Assembly (NCBI RefSeq): GCF_015265435.1
Contig: NZ_JABJWH010000005.1
Span: forward strand, 248,001-312,000
Reading direction: 5' to 3'
From: Alloalcanivorax profundimaris
Lineage (GTDB): Bacteria; Pseudomonadota; Gammaproteobacteria; Pseudomonadales; Alcanivoracaceae
DNA length: 64,000 nt
Within the stretch, counting starts at the first letter, position 1. Each line of letters begins with the position of its first letter. Shown here piece after piece: positions 17,809 through 30,164 of the stretch. The notes under the pieces are model-generated. The model had not been told where the DNA came from. It did not search any database and worked only from the letters and a program-made list of their open reading frames with translations. The translations under genes and the position numbers were made by a program.

Positions 17809-19116
17809 ATGCAGGTTTCCGTAGAAACGACTTCAGGTCTGGAACGGCGCGTGACCGTGGGTGTGCCCGCGGAGAAAGTGGATGCCGCCGTGGAGAACAA
17901 GCTCCGCGAGGCCCAGAAGAACGTGCGTCTGGATGGTTTCCGCCCCGGCAAGGTGCCGATGCGGGAAGTGAAACGTCGCTTCGGTGCCGCCGTGCGTAAC
18001 GAGGTGCTCGCCGACGTGATGCGCGAGTCCTTCCTGGAAGCGGTGGAGCAGGAAAAGCTGCAGCCGGCGGGTATGCCCGGTTTCGAGGCCACCAAGAACG
18101 AGGCCGGCAAGGATCTGGAATTCGTCGCCACCTTCGAGGTGTTCCCGGAAGTGGAACTGGCGCCCTTCGACAGCATCGAGGTGGAGAAGCCGGTGGCCGA
18201 GGTCACCGACGCCGACGTCGATCAGATGATCGAGACCCTGCGCGAGCAGCGCGCCGAGTACCAGGAAGTGGACCGCGCCGCCGAGAACGGCGACCGGGTC
18301 AACATCGACTTCAAGGGCCTCAAGGACGGTGAAGCCTTCGAGGGCGGCAGCGCCGAGGGCCAGAATCTGGAGCTGGGCTCCGGCCAGATGATCCCCGGTT
18401 TCGAGGACGGCATCGTCGGCATGAAGGCCGGCGACGAGAAGGACATCGACGTGACCTTCCCCGAGGACTACCAGTCCGAGGAACTGCAGGGCCTGGCGGT
18501 GGTGTTCCAGATCAAGGTCCACAAGGTGGAAGCCAAGCAACTGCCCGAGGTGGACGCCGAGTTCATGCAGGCGTTTGGCGTCGACGACGGCGACATGGAC
18601 AAGTTCAAGGCGGAAGTGCGCAAGAACATGGAGCGCGAGCTGAGCAACGCCGTGTCCGGCAAGGTCAAGGAACAGGTGATGGACGGCCTCGCCGGCCAGC
18701 ACGAGTTCGATCTGCCCGAGCCGCTGATCAAGCAGGAAGTGGACCGCATGCGTCAGCAAATGGCCCAGCAGTTCGGCGGCGGCCAGCAGTTCGATGCCTC
18801 CATGCTGCCCGACGAGCTGTTCAAGGAGCAGGCGGAGCGTTCCGTGCGCCTGGGCCTGGTGATGCGCGCCATCCTCGACAAGCACGAGCTGCAGGCGGAT
18901 CCGGAGCGGGTCAAGACCCGGGTGGAGGAGATCGCCTCCCAGTACGAGCAGCCCGAGGAAGTGGTCAACTTCGTCTACAGCAACCCGCAGCAGCTGCAAC
19001 AAATTGAAGGCGCGGTGCTGGAAGACCAGGTCGTGGACATGGTGCTCGAGTCCGCCAAGGTGGAAGAGAAGAGCCAGTCCTACCAGGAAGCGGTGCAGCG
19101 CAACCAGCAGGGCTGA
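17809..19116 (+). CDS. tig: trigger factor
   Basis: A 435-residue ribosome-associated chaperone and prolyl isomerase. The N-terminal ribosome-binding domain carries the signature GFRPGKVPMREVKRRFG, which docks at the exit tunnel. The central FKBP domain shows NGDRVNIDFKGLKDGEAFEGG and MIPGFEDGIVGMKAGDEK. The C-terminal part is the helical substrate-binding domain. Length is normal. The ATG at 17809 follows AGAGGA four bases upstream. It heads the tig-clpP-clpX-lon-hupB quality-control block, and is closed by its own terminator. Confidence 0.97.
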   Translation: MQVSVETTSGLERRVTVGVPAEKVDAAVENKLREAQKNVRLDGFRPGKVPMREVKRRFGAAVRNEVLADVMRESFLEAVEQEKLQPAGMPGFEATKNEAGKDLEFVATFEVFPEVELAPFDSIEVEKPVAEVTDADVDQMIETLREQRAEYQEVDRAAENGDRVNIDFKGLKDGEAFEGGSAEGQNLELGSGQMIPGFEDGIVGMKAGDEKDIDVTFPEDYQSEELQGLAVVFQIKVHKVEAKQLPEVDAEFMQAFGVDDGDMDKFKAEVRKNMERELSNAVSGKVKEQVMDGLAGQHEFDLPEPLIKQEVDRMRQQMAQQFGGGQQFDASMLPDELFKEQAERSVRLGLVMRAILDKHELQADPERVKTRVEEIASQYEQPEEVVNFVYSNPQQLQQIEGAVLEDQVVDMVLESAKVEEKSQSYQEAVQRNQQG

Positions 19117-19158
19117 GCCCGCGCCACAGCCGCCAGGTGCCGTGAAAACGGCCCCAGC

Positions 19159-19202
19159 AAAACCTCCGAAAGGCCGAAAAAACGGCGTTTCGGAGGTTTT
19201 TT
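19159..19202 (+). terminator. terminator after tig
   Basis: A long hairpin with outer arms AAAACCTCCGAAA (19159-19171) and TTTCGGAGGTTTT (19188-19200), a smaller GGCCG-type inner pairing, and a T run afterwards. It separates tig from the clpP transcript. Confidence 0.9.
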
Positions 19203-19401
19203 CGTTCAATTGGGCCGTATTTGCGCAAGTTTTGCGCAGTTGAACCGGATATTCACCGGCCTTTATGGACGCCCCACGGGGCCCCCCTTACTATCGGGGT
19301 GAAAGGCGCGACGATGCCTTGTATCCGGGCCGCCTCGCCCCAATACCCGCAGTTGGGCCGTCGAACGGCCGTCACGGGACCTCAGATAAAGGAAGCGCTA
19401 G
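19203..19401 (+). promoter_or_regulatory. clpP upstream region with sigma-32-like promoter
   Basis: At 19318-19324 CTTGTAT resembles the heat-shock -35 (CTTGAAA), and CCCCAATA at 19338-19345 resembles its -10 (CCCCATNT), 13 bases apart. ClpP operons of gammaproteobacteria are often sigma-32 controlled, so this fits. The region also has TTGCGCAA-type inverted sequence near 19219 but no coding sequence. It leaves a leader of about 50 bases. Confidence 0.5.
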
Positions 19402-20052
19402 ATGATTGATTTGAGCCGGATCACTTCCCTCACTCCGGAAATGAAGACCCTGATGCAGGATCCGACCAACGTGGGCCTGGTGCCCGTGGTGATCGAGCAG
19501 ACCTCCCGGGGCGAGCGTTCCTTCGACATTTATTCCCGACTGCTCAAGGAGCGGGTCATCTTCCTGGTGGGCCAGGTGGAGGACTACATGGCCAACCTGA
19601 TCGTCGCCCAGATGCTGTTCCTGGAGTCCGAGAACCCGGACAAGGACATCAACCTCTACATCAACAGCCCGGGCGGCTCGGTGACCGCCGGCATGTCGAT
19701 CTACGACACCCTGCAGTTCGTGAAGCCGGACGTGTCCACCATGTGCATCGGCCAGGCCGCCAGCATGGGCGCCTTCCTGCTGTCCGCCGGCGCCCAGGGC
19801 AAGCGGTACGCGCTGCCCAACGCCCGCGTGATGATCCACCAGCCCCTGGGCGGCTTCCAGGGTCAGGCGTCCGACATCGAGATTCACGCCAAGGAGATCC
19901 TCAAGATCAAGGGCGATCTCAACCGCATGCTGGCCGAACACACCGGTCAGCCTCTGGAGGTGATCGAGCGGGACACCGATCGCGACAACTTCATGGATGC
20001 CACCCAGGCCAAGGAATACGGTCTGGTCGACGACGTTCTGCGCCGCCGCTGA
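19402..20052 (+). CDS. clpP: ATP-dependent Clp protease proteolytic subunit
   Basis: A 216-residue serine peptidase that forms the tetradecameric chamber used by ClpX and ClpA. The catalytic triad is S121 (GQAASMGAF), H146 (VMIHQPLGG) and D195 (DTDRDNFM). The hydrophobic-pocket and N-terminal loop sequences ([18 protein letters not shown]) are normal. The ATG at 19402 follows AGGAAG. clpX begins 96 bases downstream and is likely co-transcribed. A sigma-32-like promoter lies upstream. Confidence 0.98.
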   Translation: MIDLSRITSLTPEMKTLMQDPTNVGLVPVVIEQTSRGERSFDIYSRLLKERVIFLVGQVEDYMANLIVAQMLFLESENPDKDINLYINSPGGSVTAGMSIYDTLQFVKPDVSTMCIGQAASMGAFLLSAGAQGKRYALPNARVMIHQPLGGFQGQASDIEIHAKEILKIKGDLNRMLAEHTGQPLEVIERDTDRDNFMDATQAKEYGLVDDVLRRR

Positions 20053-20148
20053 GGCGCCGGCCGCGGGCCGTTCGGGGTGTGCCGGGCTTGAAAAAGCCGG
20101 TGTCACCCTGCATCTTCAAACTGAAACATCAGGTTCTGAGGCGATTCG

Positions 20149-21429
20149 ATGACCGATACCACCGGAAAGGGCGACGACGGCAAGCTGCTGTACTGCTCGT
20201 TCTGCGGCAAAAGCCAGCATGAAGTCCGCAAACTGATCGCGGGCCCGTCGGTCTTTATCTGCGACGAGTGCGTGGATCTGTGCAATGACATCATCCGCGA
20301 GGAGGTGCAGGAGGAATCCGGCGACAGCGGTGACGAGCGTCTGCCCAAACCGCAGGAGATCAAGACCACCCTGGACGATTACGTGATCGGCCAGGAGCGC
20401 GCCAAGCGGGTGCTGTCCGTGGCGGTGTACAACCACTACAAGCGCCTGGGCACCAAGTCGCGCAGCCGCGAGGAGGTGGAGCTGGGCAAGAGTAACATCC
20501 TGCTGATCGGCCCCACCGGCAGCGGCAAGACGTTGCTCGCCGAGACCCTGGCGCGCCTGCTCAACGTGCCGTTCACCATCGCCGACGCCACCACGCTCAC
20601 CGAGGCGGGCTACGTGGGCGAGGACGTGGAAAACATTATCCAGAAACTGTTGCAGAAGTGTGATTACGACGTGGACAAGGCCCAGCGCGGCATCGTCTAC
20701 ATCGACGAGATCGACAAGATCTCGCGCAAGTCCGACAACCCGTCCATCACCCGCGACGTAAGCGGGGAGGGCGTGCAACAGGCGCTGCTGAAGCTGATCG
20801 AGGGCACCGTGGCCTCGGTGCCGCCCCAGGGCGGCCGCAAGCATCCGCAGCAGGAATTCCTGCAGGTGGACACCTCCAACATTCTGTTCATCTGCGGCGG
20901 CGCGTTCGCCGGCCTCGACAAGGTGATCCGGGACCGTTCCGAGAAGGGCGGCATCGGTTTCTCCGCCGAGGTGAAGAGCAAGGACACCGCCCTCACCGTG
21001 GGGCAGATGCTGGCCACCGTGGAGCCCGAGGATCTGGTCAAGTACGGCCTGATTCCGGAGTTCATTGGCCGCCTGCCGGTGATCGCCACCCTGGAGGAAC
21101 TCTCCGAGGAAGCGCTGGTTCAGATTCTCACCGAACCGCGCAACGCGCTCACCAAGCAATACACGCGCCTGTTCGAAATGGAAGGCGTGGAACTGGACTT
21201 CCGCGACGACGCGCTGCGCGCCGTGGCCCGCAAGGCCATGGAACGCAAATCCGGCGCCCGCGGGCTGCGCTCGATCCTGGAAGCGGTGCTGCTGGATACC
21301 ATGTATCAGGTGCCGTCCCTGGAAGGCGTGGTCAAGGTGGTGATCGACAGCGCCACCATCGACGGCGAATCGGAACCGTTGCTGATTTACGAGAACAGCG
21401 AGCAGACGTCCAGAGTGGCGCCCGACTGA
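20149..21429 (+). CDS. clpX: ATP-dependent Clp protease ATP-binding subunit ClpX
   Basis: A 426-residue AAA+ unfoldase. The N-terminal C4 zinc-binding domain has C16, C19, C38 and C41. The Walker A is GPTGSGKT at 121-128, Walker B is YIDEIDKI, and pore-1 loop sequence GYVGED is present, as is the ClpP-binding IGF-type loop (GGIGFSAEV). It recognises substrates such as ssrA-tagged proteins and feeds them to ClpP. It sits between clpP and lon (35-base gap), so the three probably share transcription under stress. Confidence 0.98.
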   Translation: MTDTTGKGDDGKLLYCSFCGKSQHEVRKLIAGPSVFICDECVDLCNDIIREEVQEESGDSGDERLPKPQEIKTTLDDYVIGQERAKRVLSVAVYNHYKRLGTKSRSREEVELGKSNILLIGPTGSGKTLLAETLARLLNVPFTIADATTLTEAGYVGEDVENIIQKLLQKCDYDVDKAQRGIVYIDEIDKISRKSDNPSITRDVSGEGVQQALLKLIEGTVASVPPQGGRKHPQQEFLQVDTSNILFICGGAFAGLDKVIRDRSEKGGIGFSAEVKSKDTALTVGQMLATVEPEDLVKYGLIPEFIGRLPVIATLEELSEEALVQILTEPRNALTKQYTRLFEMEGVELDFRDDALRAVARKAMERKSGARGLRSILEAVLLDTMYQVPSLEGVVKVVIDSATIDGESEPLLIYENSEQTSRVAPD

Positions 21430-21464
21430 GTCGGGCGCCTGCCAATCAACGATAGGGGCGATAC

Positions 21465-23861
21465 GTGCTGAAAGAGATTCCTCTGCTGCCACTGCGTGAC
21501 GTGGTGGTCTACCCCCATATGGTGATCCCGCTGTTCGTGGGCAGGGAAAAATCCATCGCCGCGCTGGAAACGGCCATGGCCAGCGACAAGCAGATCATGC
21601 TGGTGGCCCAGCGCAACGCGTCCGACGACGATCCGGGCGAGAAGGACATCTACCGGGTGGGCACCGTGTCCACCATCCTGCAGATGCTGCGCCTGCCCGA
21701 CGGCACCGTGAAGGTGCTGGTGGAAGGCGGCGGCCGCGGCCACGTCACCAAGGCCCGTTTCGATGACGACGGCGCGGTGGCCGACGTGCGCCAGCTGGAC
21801 GACGCCATGCCCTCCGAGAGCGAACAGGACGCCCTGTCCCGTTCACTGCTCGCCAAGTTCGAGGAATACGTCAAGCTGTCCAAGAAGGTGGCGCCGGAGA
21901 TCATGAACTCGGTGTCCTCCATCGACGAGATCAGCCGTCTGGCGGACACCATTTCCGCGCACCTGCAACTGAAGCTGGAAGAGAAGCAGGACGTGCTGGA
22001 AATGGTCGACGTGCGCGAGCGCGTGGAGCATCTGGTGGCGCTGATGGAATCCGACATGGACGTGCTCAAGGTGGAAAAGCGCATCCGTGGCCGGGTCAAG
22101 AAGCAGATGGAGAAGAGCCAGCGGGAGTACTATCTGAATGAGCAGATGAAGGCCATTCAGAAGGAACTCGGCGACCTGGACGAAAGCGGCAACGAGCTGG
22201 AGGATCTGGAGAAGAAGATCGAAAGCGTCGGCATGCCCAAGGACGCCAAGGAAAAAACCCGTAACGAACTCAACAAGCTGCGCATGATGTCGCCGATGTC
22301 CGCCGAGGCCACGGTGGTGCGCAGCTATCTGGACTGGATGACCTCGGTGCCGTGGAAGAAACGCAGCCGCGTTCGCCACGACATCGCCCACGCCAAGAAG
22401 ATTCTCGACCAGGACCATTACGGCCTGGAGGAAGTAAAGGAACGGATCCTGGAATTCCTCGCCGTGCAGAGCCGGGTCGGCAAGGTGAAAGGGCCGGTGC
22501 TGTGCCTGGTGGGCCCGCCCGGGGTGGGCAAGACCTCCCTGGGGCAATCCGTGGCCCGCGCCACCAATCGCAAGTTCGTGCGCATGGCCCTGGGTGGCGT
22601 GCGCGACGAAGCGGAGATTCGCGGCCACCGGCGCACCTACATCGGGTCGCTGCCGGGCAAGGTGATCCAGAAGCTGTCCAAGGTGGGCGTGCGCAACCCG
22701 CTGTTCCTGCTCGACGAAGTGGACAAGATGGGCATGGACATGCGCGGCGACCCGGCCTCGGCGTTGCTGGAAGTGCTCGATCCCGAGCAGAACCACACCT
22801 TCAGCGACCATTACCTGGAAGTGGACTACGACCTGTCCGAAACGTTGTTCGTGTGCACCTCCAACTCCATGAACATTCCGGCGCCGCTGCTGGACCGCAT
22901 GGAAGTGATTCGTCTGCCCGGTTACACCGAGGACGAGAAGGTCAATATCGCCTCCCAGTACCTGATTCCCAAGCAGATCAAGAGCAACGGTCTGAAGGAC
23001 GGCGAGGTGGTGTTCAGCGATGACACCCTGCGCCACGTGATCCGTCACTACACCCGGGAAGCGGGTGTGCGCGGCCTGGAACGGGAGATCAGCAAGATCT
23101 GCCGCAAGGTGGTCAAGGAACACCTGCTGGCCAAGAACGATGCCGCCGTGACCCTGGACGAGGAAAAGGTGGAGCATTACCTGGGCGTGCGCCGTTACAG
23201 CTACGGCCTGGCCGAGGAAGCGGATCAGGTGGGGCAGGTCACCGGCCTGGCCTGGACCTCCGTGGGCGGCGAACTGCTCACCATCGAAGGCGTTTCCACG
23301 CCGGGCAAGGGCCGGGTCACCACCACCGGCTCCCTGGGCGATGTCATGCAGGAATCCATCCAGGCGGCCTGGACCGTGGTGAAAAGCCGCTCGCGCCATC
23401 TCGGCATTCGCCGCCGGCAGCTGGAGCGTAACGACCTGCACATCCACGTGCCCGAGGGCGCCACGCCGAAGGACGGTCCCAGTGCCGGCATCGGCATGTG
23501 CACGACCATGGTGTCCATGCTCACCGGTATTCCGGTGCGCGCGGACGTGGCGATGACCGGCGAAATCACCCTGCGGGGTCAGGTGCTGGCCATCGGCGGG
23601 CTCAAGGAAAAGTTACTGGCCGCGCATCGCGGGGGCATCAAAACCGTTTTGATACCTCAAGAAAACGAGCGCGACCTCAAGGAAATTCCCGAGAACATCA
23701 AGCAAGCTCTCGACATCCGTCCGGTGAAGTGGATCGACCAGGTGCTGGAAGTGGCCCTGACCCACACGCCGACGCCGCTCAGCGAGGCGGAAGTGGAGGA
23801 GGATCTTGCTCTCGCGGAAGAAAAGGCGCAAAAAGAATCCGAACGGCCGAGCACCCATTGA
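21465..23861 (+). CDS. lon: Lon protease (primary copy)
   Basis: A 798-residue AAA+ serine protease that degrades misfolded and regulatory proteins. It has the N-terminal substrate-binding domain ([26 protein letters not shown]-like start), Walker A GPPGVGKT at 350-357, and the Ser-Lys dyad at S673 (DGPSAG) and K716 (LKEKLLAAH). Translation starts at GTG 21465 after AGGGGCG. It follows the standard clpX-lon-hupB order. A second, divergent Lon is encoded at 55880-58261. Confidence 0.98.
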   Translation: MLKEIPLLPLRDVVVYPHMVIPLFVGREKSIAALETAMASDKQIMLVAQRNASDDDPGEKDIYRVGTVSTILQMLRLPDGTVKVLVEGGGRGHVTKARFDDDGAVADVRQLDDAMPSESEQDALSRSLLAKFEEYVKLSKKVAPEIMNSVSSIDEISRLADTISAHLQLKLEEKQDVLEMVDVRERVEHLVALMESDMDVLKVEKRIRGRVKKQMEKSQREYYLNEQMKAIQKELGDLDESGNELEDLEKKIESVGMPKDAKEKTRNELNKLRMMSPMSAEATVVRSYLDWMTSVPWKKRSRVRHDIAHAKKILDQDHYGLEEVKERILEFLAVQSRVGKVKGPVLCLVGPPGVGKTSLGQSVARATNRKFVRMALGGVRDEAEIRGHRRTYIGSLPGKVIQKLSKVGVRNPLFLLDEVDKMGMDMRGDPASALLEVLDPEQNHTFSDHYLEVDYDLSETLFVCTSNSMNIPAPLLDRMEVIRLPGYTEDEKVNIASQYLIPKQIKSNGLKDGEVVFSDDTLRHVIRHYTREAGVRGLEREISKICRKVVKEHLLAKNDAAVTLDEEKVEHYLGVRRYSYGLAEEADQVGQVTGLAWTSVGGELLTIEGVSTPGKGRVTTTGSLGDVMQESIQAAWTVVKSRSRHLGIRRRQLERNDLHIHVPEGATPKDGPSAGIGMCTTMVSMLTGIPVRADVAMTGEITLRGQVLAIGGLKEKLLAAHRGGIKTVLIPQENERDLKEIPENIKQALDIRPVKWIDQVLEVALTHTPTPLSEAEVEEDLALAEEKAQKESERPSTH

Positions 23862-24020
23862 CCCGCGCTCGCGCGGCGTTTCTAATGCGTTGCTCCACAG
23901 GCTCTTCGTGATCTTGCGTTGTGTTTTTAACGTGTTGATCAACAAGGTTTTTTACCTTTGTTAAAGCTGGTGTGAACTGCCTCTTCCTTTCTTGACGCCC
24001 CCTGGGACCGTTGGTATAAA
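23862..24020 (+). promoter_or_regulatory. lon-hupB intergenic region with hupB promoter
   Basis: A near-consensus sigma-70 promoter, TTGACG (23992-23997), 17-base spacer, TATAAA (24015-24020), lies 70 bases before hupB. Further upstream are the perfect palindrome GTTGATCAAC (23934-23943) and the hairpin AACAAGGT/ACCTTTGTT (23941-23962), which may close lon transcription or bind a regulator. The stretch is AT-richer than its surroundings. Confidence 0.8.
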
Positions 24021-24090
24021 GGCGGCTTCGTCATAAGGAGAGTGCATCGCGCCTCGACCATAAAACCGGGAAATAGAAAAGGGGAATTTT

Positions 24091-24363
24091 GTGAATAAAT
24101 CCGAACTGATCGATGCCATCGCCGCGGCCTCCGATATCTCCAAGGCCGACGCGGGCCGCGCGCTGGATGCCACTCTGGACGCCGTGACCGGTGCTCTGAA
24201 AAAAGGCGACAGCGTCTCCCTGGTGGGTTTTGGCACTTTCTCCGTGAAGGAGCGTGCCGCGCGGGAAGGTCGTAACCCGCAGACCGGCGAAACCATCAAG
24301 ATCGCCGCGGCCAAGGTGCCGGGCTTCAAGGCCGGTAAAGCGCTCAAGGACGCCGTGAACTGA
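24091..24363 (+). CDS. hupB: DNA-binding protein HU-beta
   Basis: A 90-residue histone-like protein that bends and compacts DNA as a dimer. It shows the full HU pattern: [21 protein letters not shown], the [22 protein letters not shown] arm region with the intercalating-proline context RNPQTG, and the C-terminal [17 protein letters not shown]. The start is GTG at 24091, after GGGGAAT. It has its own strong promoter, in line with high expression. Confidence 0.98.
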   Translation: MNKSELIDAIAAASDISKADAGRALDATLDAVTGALKKGDSVSLVGFGTFSVKERAAREGRNPQTGETIKIAAAKVPGFKAGKALKDAVN

Positions 24364-24373
24364 ACGGGTTCCA

Positions 24374-24450
24374 GGAGCGGTAGTTCAGCTGGTTAGAATA
24401 CCGGCCTGTCACGCCGGGGGTCGCGGGTTCGAGTCCCGTCCGCTCCGCCA
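24374..24450 (+). tRNA. tRNA-Asp (GUC)
   Basis: Acceptor GGAGCGG pairs with CCGCTCC, encoded CCA is at 24448-24450, and anticodon GTC is at 24408-24410 within a stem CCGGC/GCCGG. It begins 11 bases after the hupB stop, so it is probably read through from hupB. Confidence 0.97.
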
Positions 24451-24457
24451 GCCGATT

Positions 24458-24486
24458 AAGCGTATCCGAGGTGGGTACGCTTTTTT
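24458..24486 (+). terminator. terminator after tRNA-Asp
   Basis: GCGTATCC (24460-24467) pairs with GGGTACGC (24473-24480) through one U-G, followed by TTTTTT. Confidence 0.9.
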
Positions 24487-24601
24487 GCTTTCTGGATGCG
24501 GGGGCCGGAACCGGACCGGGCGCGGCGGGTCAAAACGCCACGGCCGACATGAACGGCACCGGTTTTCATCGATAAAAAAAGACGATCCCTTGGAGTAAAC
24601 C

Positions 24602-26545
24602 ATGCAGGAGTTCAGGCGATTTGTCCGCGGCCCCGTGGGCAAGGTTCTGCTCGCCGCCATCATTCTTCCCTTCGTGATTTCCGGTTTTTATGGGTATTTC
24701 ACCGGCGGAGGCAGCGACAGCACGGTCGCGGAAGTGGAAGGCAACAAGATCACCCGGGCGTACGTGAATTCGCGCACCCAGCAGTTGCGTCAGATGCTGC
24801 GCCAGCAGAGCCCCAACATCAATGAATCCATGCTGGACTCCTTCATCCGGCCGCAGATGGTGCTGCAGGGCATCGTCAACGAGCAGCTGATGATCGCCGC
24901 CGCGCGCAACGCGGACATGGCCTACAGCGACAGCCAGGCGGCACGCGAGATTCGCGATAACCCCGCTTTCGTCGACAACGGCGCCTTTTCCGAAACCCGC
25001 TTCGAGCAGATGGTCCGCGCCCAGGGCATGACGCCCCAGGGGTATCTGGATGGCATCCGCCAGGAGCGCATCAGCCAGCAGTATCGCGGCGCCTTCGCCG
25101 GCACCGACTTCGCGCTGCCCAATGAGCTGGCGGAACAGCGCCGCCTGGGCGAGCAGAGCCGCGACATTCGTTACGTGCGCCTGGATCTGGATGGTCTGCG
25201 CCGGAACGTGACGGTCTCCGACGAGGAGGTGAACGCCTTCTATGAGGAGCACCAGGACGAGTTCATGCGCCCCGAGCAATTGCGCGTGCGCTACCTGGAA
25301 CTGAACCCGTCCCATTACGCCGATCGCATCGAGATCAGCGACGAGCAGATCCAGGGCGAGTACCAGGCCCGCAAGCAGATGCGCGAAAGCGCCTCCACCC
25401 GTCGCCAGGTGGCCCACGTGCTGATCGCGGTCAACGACGACCGGGACGAGGACGCCGCCGTGGCCCGCGCCGAGGAAGCCCGCCAGGCCCTGGAGTCCGG
25501 CGAGAGCTTCGCCGACGTGGCCGCCGAATACTCCGACGATGCCGCCACCGCCAACAGCGGCGGCGAGCTGGGCACCGTGGAGCCGGGGGCCTTGCCGGAA
25601 AGCCTGGATCAGGCCCTGGAAGGTCTGTCCGTGGGCGATGTGTCCGAGCCGGTGGTGTCCGACGCCGGTGTCCACCTGCTCAAGGTGGAAAGCGAGCAGA
25701 AGGCGGAAACGGCGCCGCTGGCGGAGATGCGCGACCAGATCGTCGCCGATCTGCAGCGTGCCCAGGCCCAGTCCATGCTGTCCGAGGATCTGGTTACCCT
25801 GGAAGAGCTGATCTACGAGCACGCCAACCTGGAAGTGCCCGCCGAGCAGCTCGACCTGCCTCTGGAAACCACCGACTGGGTGTCCCTGCAGAATCTGCCG
25901 GCGCCGATCAATAACGACCAGGTGCGCCAGGCGCTGAACAGCGACGCGGTGCGCGAGCAGGGCCACAACAGCGACCTGCTGGAACTGGGCGGAGACCGTT
26001 TCGTGGCGGTGCGCCTGCAGGATACCCAGGCCGCCGAGCCGCAGCCGCTGGCCGAGGTGCGTGACGACATCGTCGCCCAGCTGCGTCTGCGCAAGGCCCG
26101 TGACCGGGCCGCCGAGCTGGCCGACCAGGCGCGCACCGCCGCGGAAGAGGAGGGCGCCGACCTGAACCGGCTGGCCGAACTGCTCAACGGCGCGGTGGAA
26201 GAGCAAAGCGGCCTGCAGCGCGGCGCCGCGGAGCCGGACATGGCGGTTACCGACGCTGCCTTCGGCACGCCCCGGCCCGCCGACGGGGAAACCAGCGACA
26301 TCCGCTTCGTGGATCTGCGCAACGGCGATCTGGTCGCCTTCCAGGTCACCGGAGTGGAGGACGGCGCCGTGCAAGCGCTGCCCGACGAGCAGCAGCGGCA
26401 GGCCCTGCGCGAGCTGGCCCGGGTGGAAGGCGAACGCACCTTCCGTCAGGTGATGGCGTACCTGCGCGACAACCTGGACGTGGAGCTGCACCCCAACCGG
26501 CTCGCCGAGGGTGAGTCGCAGCCGGCGGGGCAGCCACAGCCCTGA
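24602..26545 (+). CDS. ppiD: periplasmic folding chaperone PpiD
   Basis: A 647-residue membrane-anchored periplasmic chaperone. It has one N-terminal helix (about residues 14-34), a SurA-like N-terminal chaperone region, a parvulin domain near residues 265-365 (RQVAHVLIAV, ANSGGELGTVEPGALPESLDQAL, VVSDAGVHLLKVE), and a long C-terminal part. PpiD sits by the SecYEG exit and helps secreted proteins fold. The ATG at 24602 follows a GGAG. Flanked by terminators on both sides, so it is its own unit. Confidence 0.95.
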   Translation: MQEFRRFVRGPVGKVLLAAIILPFVISGFYGYFTGGGSDSTVAEVEGNKITRAYVNSRTQQLRQMLRQQSPNINESMLDSFIRPQMVLQGIVNEQLMIAAARNADMAYSDSQAAREIRDNPAFVDNGAFSETRFEQMVRAQGMTPQGYLDGIRQERISQQYRGAFAGTDFALPNELAEQRRLGEQSRDIRYVRLDLDGLRRNVTVSDEEVNAFYEEHQDEFMRPEQLRVRYLELNPSHYADRIEISDEQIQGEYQARKQMRESASTRRQVAHVLIAVNDDRDEDAAVARAEEARQALESGESFADVAAEYSDDAATANSGGELGTVEPGALPESLDQALEGLSVGDVSEPVVSDAGVHLLKVESEQKAETAPLAEMRDQIVADLQRAQAQSMLSEDLVTLEELIYEHANLEVPAEQLDLPLETTDWVSLQNLPAPINNDQVRQALNSDAVREQGHNSDLLELGGDRFVAVRLQDTQAAEPQPLAEVRDDIVAQLRLRKARDRAAELADQARTAAEEEGADLNRLAELLNGAVEEQSGLQRGAAEPDMAVTDAAFGTPRPADGETSDIRFVDLRNGDLVAFQVTGVEDGAVQALPDEQQRQALRELARVEGERTFRQVMAYLRDNLDVELHPNRLAEGESQPAGQPQP

Positions 26546-26568
26546 CCGGCGCCGCGCCGCGCACCACG

Positions 26569-26596
26569 AAAAAGCCCGCCAAACGGCGGGCTTTTT
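26569..26596. terminator. bidirectional terminator between ppiD and fabI
   Basis: AAAAAGCCCGCC (26569-26580) and GGCGGGCTTTTT (26585-26596) form a 12-bp perfect stem with A- and T-tracts, so it ends both convergent genes. Confidence 0.93.
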
Positions 26597-26640
26597 CTAT
26601 GCGGCATCCCCGGAGACGGGGTAGGGCGTGCGCGGCGGGA

Positions 26641-27444
26641 TTATTCCTCGCCGGGCTCCTCGAACGGCATGGAGACCGTGGCGGCGCCGCCGTCCACGTA
26701 GGTGATCTCGGCGCTGATGCCGGAGGCCAGGTCCGAGCACAGGAAGGCGGCGGTGTTGCCCACTTCCTCGATGGTCACGTTACGGCGCAGCGGCGCCTTG
26801 GCGGCGTTGTAGTCCAGCATGCTGCGGAATTTCTTGATGCCGGAGGCGGCCAGGGTGCGGATCGGCCCGGCGGAAATGCCGTTCACGCGAATCCCTTCCG
26901 GGCCCAGGCTGGAGGCCAGGTAACGCACCGAGGCTTCCAGGCTCGCCTTGGCCAGGCCCATGACGTTGTAGTTGGGCACGGTCTGGCGGGAGGCGTGGTA
27001 GGTGAGGGTGAGCAAGCTGCCGTTGCGGCCCGCCATCATGGGCCGGGCCGCCTGGGCCAGGGCCACGAAGCTGTAGGCGGAGATGTCGTGGGCCATGCGG
27101 AAGCCTTCCCGGGTGGCCACGTCGGCGAAGTTGCCGTCCAGCTCGTTGGCGGGGGCGAAGCCCACCGCGTGCACCACGCCGTCCAGGCCATCCCACTGCT
27201 TGCCCAGGTCGCTGAACACTTGCTGAATCTGGTCGTCGGAGGTGACGTCACAGGGGAAGCACAGCGCTTCGTTGCCGCCGTAACGCTCGGCGGCTTTCAC
27301 CACCCGGCTCTTGAGCTTGTCGTTCTGGTAGGTGAAGGCCAGTTCCGCGCCTTCCCGGTGCATGGCTTCGGCGATGCCGGTGGCGATGGAACGGTCGCTG
27401 GCGATGCCCACGATCAGGAATCGCTTGCCTGCGAGAAAACCCAT
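26641..27444 (-). CDS. fabI: enoyl-[acyl-carrier-protein] reductase [NADH] FabI
   Basis: A 267-residue SDR enzyme that performs the last reduction of each fatty-acid elongation cycle. It has the cofactor-binding start [17 protein letters not shown], the active-site tyrosines Y149 and Y159, and K166 ([14 protein letters not shown]). Residues 150-156 (HASRQTV) replace the usual LGAERAI stretch beside the active site, which is uncommon. The ATG at 27444 has GAGGAC upstream. A TATACT at 27473-27478 (minus strand) may be its -10. Confidence 0.95.
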   Translation of the reverse strand: MGFLAGKRFLIVGIASDRSIATGIAEAMHREGAELAFTYQNDKLKSRVVKAAERYGGNEALCFPCDVTSDDQIQQVFSDLGKQWDGLDGVVHAVGFAPANELDGNFADVATREGFRMAHDISAYSFVALAQAARPMMAGRNGSLLTLTYHASRQTVPNYNVMGLAKASLEASVRYLASSLGPEGIRVNGISAGPIRTLAASGIKKFRSMLDYNAAKAPLRRNVTIEEVGNTAAFLCSDLASGISAEITYVDGGAATVSMPFEEPGEE

Positions 27445-27516
27445 GGTTCGTCCTCAAAAAGTCACTCCGGCGCCCAGTATAGGCGATCCTGGGGACCTTA
27501 AAAGGCGCCGGCGGGG

Positions 27517-29120
<1,604 letters not shown>

Positions 29121-29124
<4 letters not shown>

Positions 29125-30164
29125 GACGTCTCTCCGGTGCCGGCCAGGTACTTGCGGGGGTCGAAGGCGTCGCGCACCGCCTCGCCCACGAACACCAGCA
29201 GCGACAGCATCAGGGCCAGGGTGACGAAGGCGCTGAGTCCCAGCCAGGGCGCGTGCAGGTTGGCCTTGCCCTGGCCCAGCAGCTCGCCCAAGGAGGCGGA
29301 GCCAGGCGGCAGACCGAAGCCGATGAAGTCCAGGGAGGTGAGCATGATCACCGAGGCATTGAGCACGAACGGCAGGTAGGTGAGGGTGGCCACCATGGCG
29401 TTGGGCAGCATGTGGCGGAACAGGATCACCGGCGTGCGCACGCCCAGGGCCTGGGCGGCGCGCACATAGTCCAGGTTGCGCGCGCGCAGGAACTCGGCGC
29501 GCACCAGGTCCACCAGGGTCATCCAGGAAAACAGCAGCATGATCACCAGCAGGGTCCAGAAGCCGGGCACCACGAAACTGGAAATCACGATGATCAGGTA
29601 GAGGATCGGCATGCTCGACCAGACCTCCACGAAGCGCTGCCCGGCCAGGTCCAGCCAGCCGCCGTAGTAGCCCTGCACGGCGCCCACCACGATGCCGATG
29701 GCACTGGCGGCGACGGTGAGAATCAGCCCGAACAGCACCGACAGCCGGAAGCCATGGATCAGCCGGGCCAGGACGTCGCGGCCCTGGTCGTCGGTGCCCA
29801 GCCAGTTGTCCGCCGAGGGCGGCGCCGGCGCCGGCACCTCCAGGTCGTAGTTGATGGTGTCGTAGCTGTAGCGCACCGGTGGCCACAGCATCCAGCCGTC
29901 CTCGTTGATCAGCTCGCTGACGTAGGGGTCGCGGTAATTGGCTTCGGTTTCGAACAGGCCGCCGAAGGTGGTTTCCGGGTAGACGTTGAACACCGGCATG
30001 TACAGCTCGCCCTGGTAGCGCACCAGGATCGGCTTGTCGTTGGCGACGAACTCGGCGCCCAGGCTGAGCACGAACAGCACCAGGAACAGATACAGCGACC
30101 ACAGGCCCCGGCGGTTACGGCGGAAGGTGCGCCATTGGCGGCGCCAGATCGGGCTCAGCTCCAT
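29121..30164 (-). CDS. yejE: peptide ABC transporter permease YejE
   Basis: A 347-residue inner-membrane permease. An N-terminal anchor is followed by a periplasmic stretch of about 100 residues (rich in Tyr and Trp, containing VRYSYDTINYDLEVPAP), then the GTDDQGRDVLARLIHGFRLS block and the permease EAA loop (EFLRARNLDYVRAAQALGV). This long loop is characteristic of YejE compared with DppC or OppC. Start and yejB stop share one base (TGATG); its own stop overlaps yejF. Confidence 0.93.

Noticed and set aside
24566-26491. Minus-strand frame of about 640 codons opposite ppiD
   Set aside because: Shadow of ppiD; it would also overlap the terminator and part of the ppiD promoter region, and has no family match.
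29125-30102. Extension of the YejF frame upstream
   Set aside because: It is inside yejE in a different frame; the ATGA overlap at 29121-29124 marks the real start.
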